The notes beneath the pieces were generated by a model that made no database searches, was not told where the DNA came from, and was given only the letters and a program-made list of their open reading frames with translations. DNA of 6,434 nt from Planctomycetota bacterium. Its GTDB lineage: Bacteria; Planctomycetota; UBA1135; GCA-002686595. Shown here one piece after another: positions 4,946-6,434 of the stretch. Numbering within the stretch: position 1 is the stretch's first letter; each line of letters begins with the position of its first letter. A program made the position numbers and the translations under genes. The stretch is taken from positions 1-6,434 of the forward strand of contig JAJFFA010000658.1 of the NCBI GenBank assembly GCA_021776885.1, in the 5' to 3' direction.

Positions 4946-6217
4946 GTGCCTGATCCCATATTCGGGAACGCGGTGGCCGAGGCCCTGGCCGAGCTGCCCG
5001 CGGGCCTCGACGCCCTGGGGGTGGCGACCCGTCTGCGACGTGACCTCACACCTGAGCTGGCTCGGCGGGCGGCCGAGCTCCACGCCCTGCGCGCCCGCGC
5101 CCAGGCCGATCATGGGCCGGGGCGGCTCCCCTTCCTGACCAGGAAGGGCCTGGAGCAAGCCAGCCCGAGGGCGGTGGCGGAGGAGCGTGCCGCACGCCTG
5201 GCACGCCTCCTCGGGCCCCGCTTCGATGCCTGGGACGCGGCCTGTGGGCTGGGCTCCGACGCCCTCGCCCTGCTGCAGGCCGGCGCGAGGGTCCTGGCCA
5301 GCGATCGGGACGAGCTGACCGCGACCTACGCCCGCGCCAACCTGCGCTGCGCCGCGGGTCCGGATCGCCCCTACCTTGTAATGCGCGCCGAGGCCCAGGC
5401 CCGCCCGGTGCGCACGACCGGGGTCCTGGTCCTGGACCCTGACCGGCGCGCGGGGGGAGGGCGGGGTCTCGATCCCGCCCGCTGGTCCCCCAGCCTGGAT
5501 GCCGCCCTCGACCTGGCCGCGCGCTTCCCGGCTGCCGCCGTGCGCATCGCGCCCGGGTTCGATCCGGGGGCCCTCGAGTCCCTGCTCCGCGAACGGGGGG
5601 CATCCGCTCGGCTGCAATGGGTCAGCCGGAGACGTGAGCTGATCGAGCTCAACCTCTTCCTGGGTGCCCTGAGCACGCCCGACCCGGCGCTCTGCCGCGC
5701 GGCGCCGGACGCACGCGAACTCCTGGCCCTCGACTCCCAGGGCCGCGTGGCCCGCTTCGCCGGCCTTCCCACGGACGCGCCAGTGCTGGAGGGCACTGCG
5801 GCGGCCCGCGTGACCTGGCTCGCCGATCCGGACCCGGGCCTCAGCGCCTCGGGCTTGATCGGAGCCGTCGCGGAGACCGAGGGCCTGGCTCGCCTGGGCC
5901 CGGATGTCGCATTCCTGGGGGGCACGCAGCGGCCCGATTCGCCCTTCCTGAGCGCCTGGAGCGTGCTGGGTAGCGCCCCGCTGGATCGCCGCCGCATCCG
6001 CGCCCTGCTCCAGGCCCACGACGTCGGCCCCCTGTCCGTGAAGACGCGCCGCAGCCGGGAGGGGGCGCAGAGCCTCGCCCGGCGCCTGAGGGGACCCGGG
6101 AGCCGCCCCGGCGTCCTGGCCGTGGCCCCGGCCGTGGACGGCATGCGCGGCTGGCTGTTGCAGGGGCCTGGGGGGGTGGGCGATGAGGGTTTCGAACCCC
6201 CGACTTCCTCCGTGTAA
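4946..6217 (+). CDS. Class I SAM-dependent methyltransferase with THUMP-like C-terminal domain
   Basis: A 423-residue soluble protein. The N-terminal helical region (about 10-60, with LRARAQADHG) and the PFLTRKGLEQASP segment (62-74) match the start of the bacterial THUMP-like methyltransferase family. The Rossmann methyltransferase fold follows (about 90-240): SAM-binding motif I DAACGLGSD (97-105), acidic ribose-binding Asp120 after strand 2, and motif IV DPDRR (164-168), close to the DPPRR/DPARR of relatives. The C-terminal THUMP-like domain (about 290-405) suggests RNA binding; the substrate is unknown. I chose GTG at 4946, with GAG 7 bases upstream, because it fits the family's N-terminal length; an ATG at 4829 would add 39 unrelated residues and leave only 2 bases before the divergent regulator. 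The last 13 residues (411-423, with DEGFEPPTSSV) are encoded antisense to the tRNA-Val gene, and the TAA stop lies opposite its anticodon loop, so this tail is probably not a conserved part of the enzyme. Confidence 0.8.
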   Translation: MPDPIFGNAVAEALAELPAGLDALGVATRLRRDLTPELARRAAELHALRARAQADHGPGRLPFLTRKGLEQASPRAVAEERAARLARLLGPRFDAWDAACGLGSDALALLQAGARVLASDRDELTATYARANLRCAAGPDRPYLVMRAEAQARPVRTTGVLVLDPDRRAGGGRGLDPARWSPSLDAALDLAARFPAAAVRIAPGFDPGALESLLRERGASARLQWVSRRRELIELNLFLGALSTPDPALCRAAPDARELLALDSQGRVARFAGLPTDAPVLEGTAAARVTWLADPDPGLSASGLIGAVAETEGLARLGPDVAFLGGTQRPDSPFLSAWSVLGSAPLDRRRIRALLQAHDVGPLSVKTRRSREGAQSLARRLRGPGSRPGVLAVAPAVDGMRGWLLQGPGGVGDEGFEPPTSSV

Positions 6218-6249
6218 AGGAGGCACTCTAGCCACTGAGTTAATCGCCC
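6177..6249 (-). tRNA. tRNA-Val, anticodon TAC
   Basis: The 73-base gene folds into a full cloverleaf. The acceptor stem GGGCGAT pairs with ATCGCCC, discriminator A. The D-stem ACTC pairs with GAGT around a loop containing GG. The anticodon stem CCTCC/GGAGG encloses loop TTTACAC, giving anticodon TAC, which reads valine GTA and probably GTG by wobble. The variable loop is 5 bases. The T-stem GGGGG/CCCTC has one G-U pair and encloses TTCGAAA. The 3' CCA is not encoded (the sequence continues with C residues), so it must be added by the CCA-adding enzyme. The last 41 bases are antisense to the 3' end of the methyltransferase gene, so transcription of the two genes converges. Confidence 0.95.
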
Positions 6250-6384
6250 TGGGCGAGCCGGGGGCGCACGGTATCCTCCCGCCGACTTTCTCTCCAGCGC
6301 CGCGGGGCTTCAGCCCGTCCCCCATGGCCTCCGATCCACCCCCCAGCGGCCCGGCGAATCGTCGCCCGGCCGCATCGACTCCCT
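6250..6384. other. Intergenic region between tRNA-Val and the dehydrogenase start
   Basis: This 135-bp gap should carry the minus-strand tRNA promoter and the plus-strand promoter of the right-edge gene. Neither is recognisable with confidence. On the minus strand a GATACC hexamer about 25 bases before the tRNA is the closest thing to a -10 box. No terminator or further RNA is seen. Confidence 0.4.
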
Positions 6385-6434
6385 ATGCGCAACACCGTTA
6401 TTGGCACCGGCTACGTCGGCCGCGTCGCAGGAAC
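6385..6434 (+). CDS. Probable UDP-glucose/GDP-mannose dehydrogenase family protein, N-terminus only
   Basis: Only 16 codons are present before the right edge, reading MRNTVIGTGYVGRVAG. This closely follows the N-terminal NAD-binding strand and GxGxxG loop of UDP-glucose 6-dehydrogenases and their relatives, which typically begin M-K-I-A-V-I-G-T-G-Y-V-G-L-V-T-G. Such enzymes make UDP-glucuronate or related sugar acids for surface polysaccharides. The ATG at 6385 is placed just where the family begins, although no Shine-Dalgarno sequence is evident before it. Arg in place of the common Leu after YVG is a small departure. The family call rests on this motif alone; another Rossmann-fold dehydrogenase cannot be excluded. 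Confidence 0.62.
   Translation, partial: MRNTVIGTGYVGRVAG

Noticed and set aside
4823..6325. Minus-strand ORF of 500 codons opposite the methyltransferase
   Set aside because: The product is a Gly/Arg/Ala/Gln-rich sequence without domains, and the ORF runs through the tRNA gene. The plus-strand frame has clear methyltransferase motifs.
6324..6434. Open frame from an ATG at 6324
   Set aside because: It is out of frame with the dehydrogenase-like start at 6385, has no Shine-Dalgarno sequence, and gives a Pro/Arg-rich low-complexity peptide.
1..6434. CRISPR array, insertion sequence, transposase or attachment site
   Set aside because: No regularly spaced repeats, transposase motifs or terminal inverted repeats are seen. 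The tRNA 3' end is not duplicated elsewhere in the window, so there is no sign of an integrated element.

Overview
The window is very GC-rich bacterial DNA with tightly packed genes and strong GC bias at third codon positions. Because of that bias, long spurious ORFs lie opposite the real genes. The lineage cannot be fixed from the sequence. Many enhancer-binding-protein-like regulators, high GC and a THUMP-like methyltransferase would fit Planctomycetota, Myxococcota or a similar high-GC Gram-negative lineage; this is inference only. No stretch longer than 300 bases lacks a gene.

The left three quarters (1-4826) is a compact signalling cluster. Three genes are on the minus strand: a regulator with degenerate receiver, PAS and sigma-54-type AAA+ domains that runs off the left edge (1-1716); a canonical OmpR/PhoB-type response regulator (1802-2539); and a second, paralogous receiver-PAS-AAA+-Fis-HTH regulator (2901-4826). 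Between the last two, on the plus strand and divergent from the response regulator, is a 75-residue protein (2639-2866). It consists almost only of a histidine-kinase dimerisation/phosphoacceptor (DHp) helical hairpin with an intact H-box and has no ATP-binding domain. No complete histidine kinase is present. Both AAA+ proteins have lost the phosphorylatable Asp and the sigma-54-contacting GAFTGA loop, and they differ in which ATPase residues are missing. The likely picture is a phosphotransfer module (mini-DHp plus intact response regulator, fed by a kinase elsewhere) next to two pseudo-enhancer-binding proteins that may act as DNA-binding scaffolds or classical repressors/activators. This is the most unusual content of the window.

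The right quarter is housekeeping-like. A class I SAM-dependent methyltransferase with a C-terminal THUMP-like domain (4946-6217, plus strand) is divergent from the second AAA+ gene. Its 3' end runs antisense into a tRNA-Val(TAC) gene (6177-6249, minus strand), and its stop codon lies opposite the tRNA anticodon loop. At the right edge is the start of a probable UDP-glucose/GDP-mannose dehydrogenase family gene (6385 onward), cut after 16 codons.
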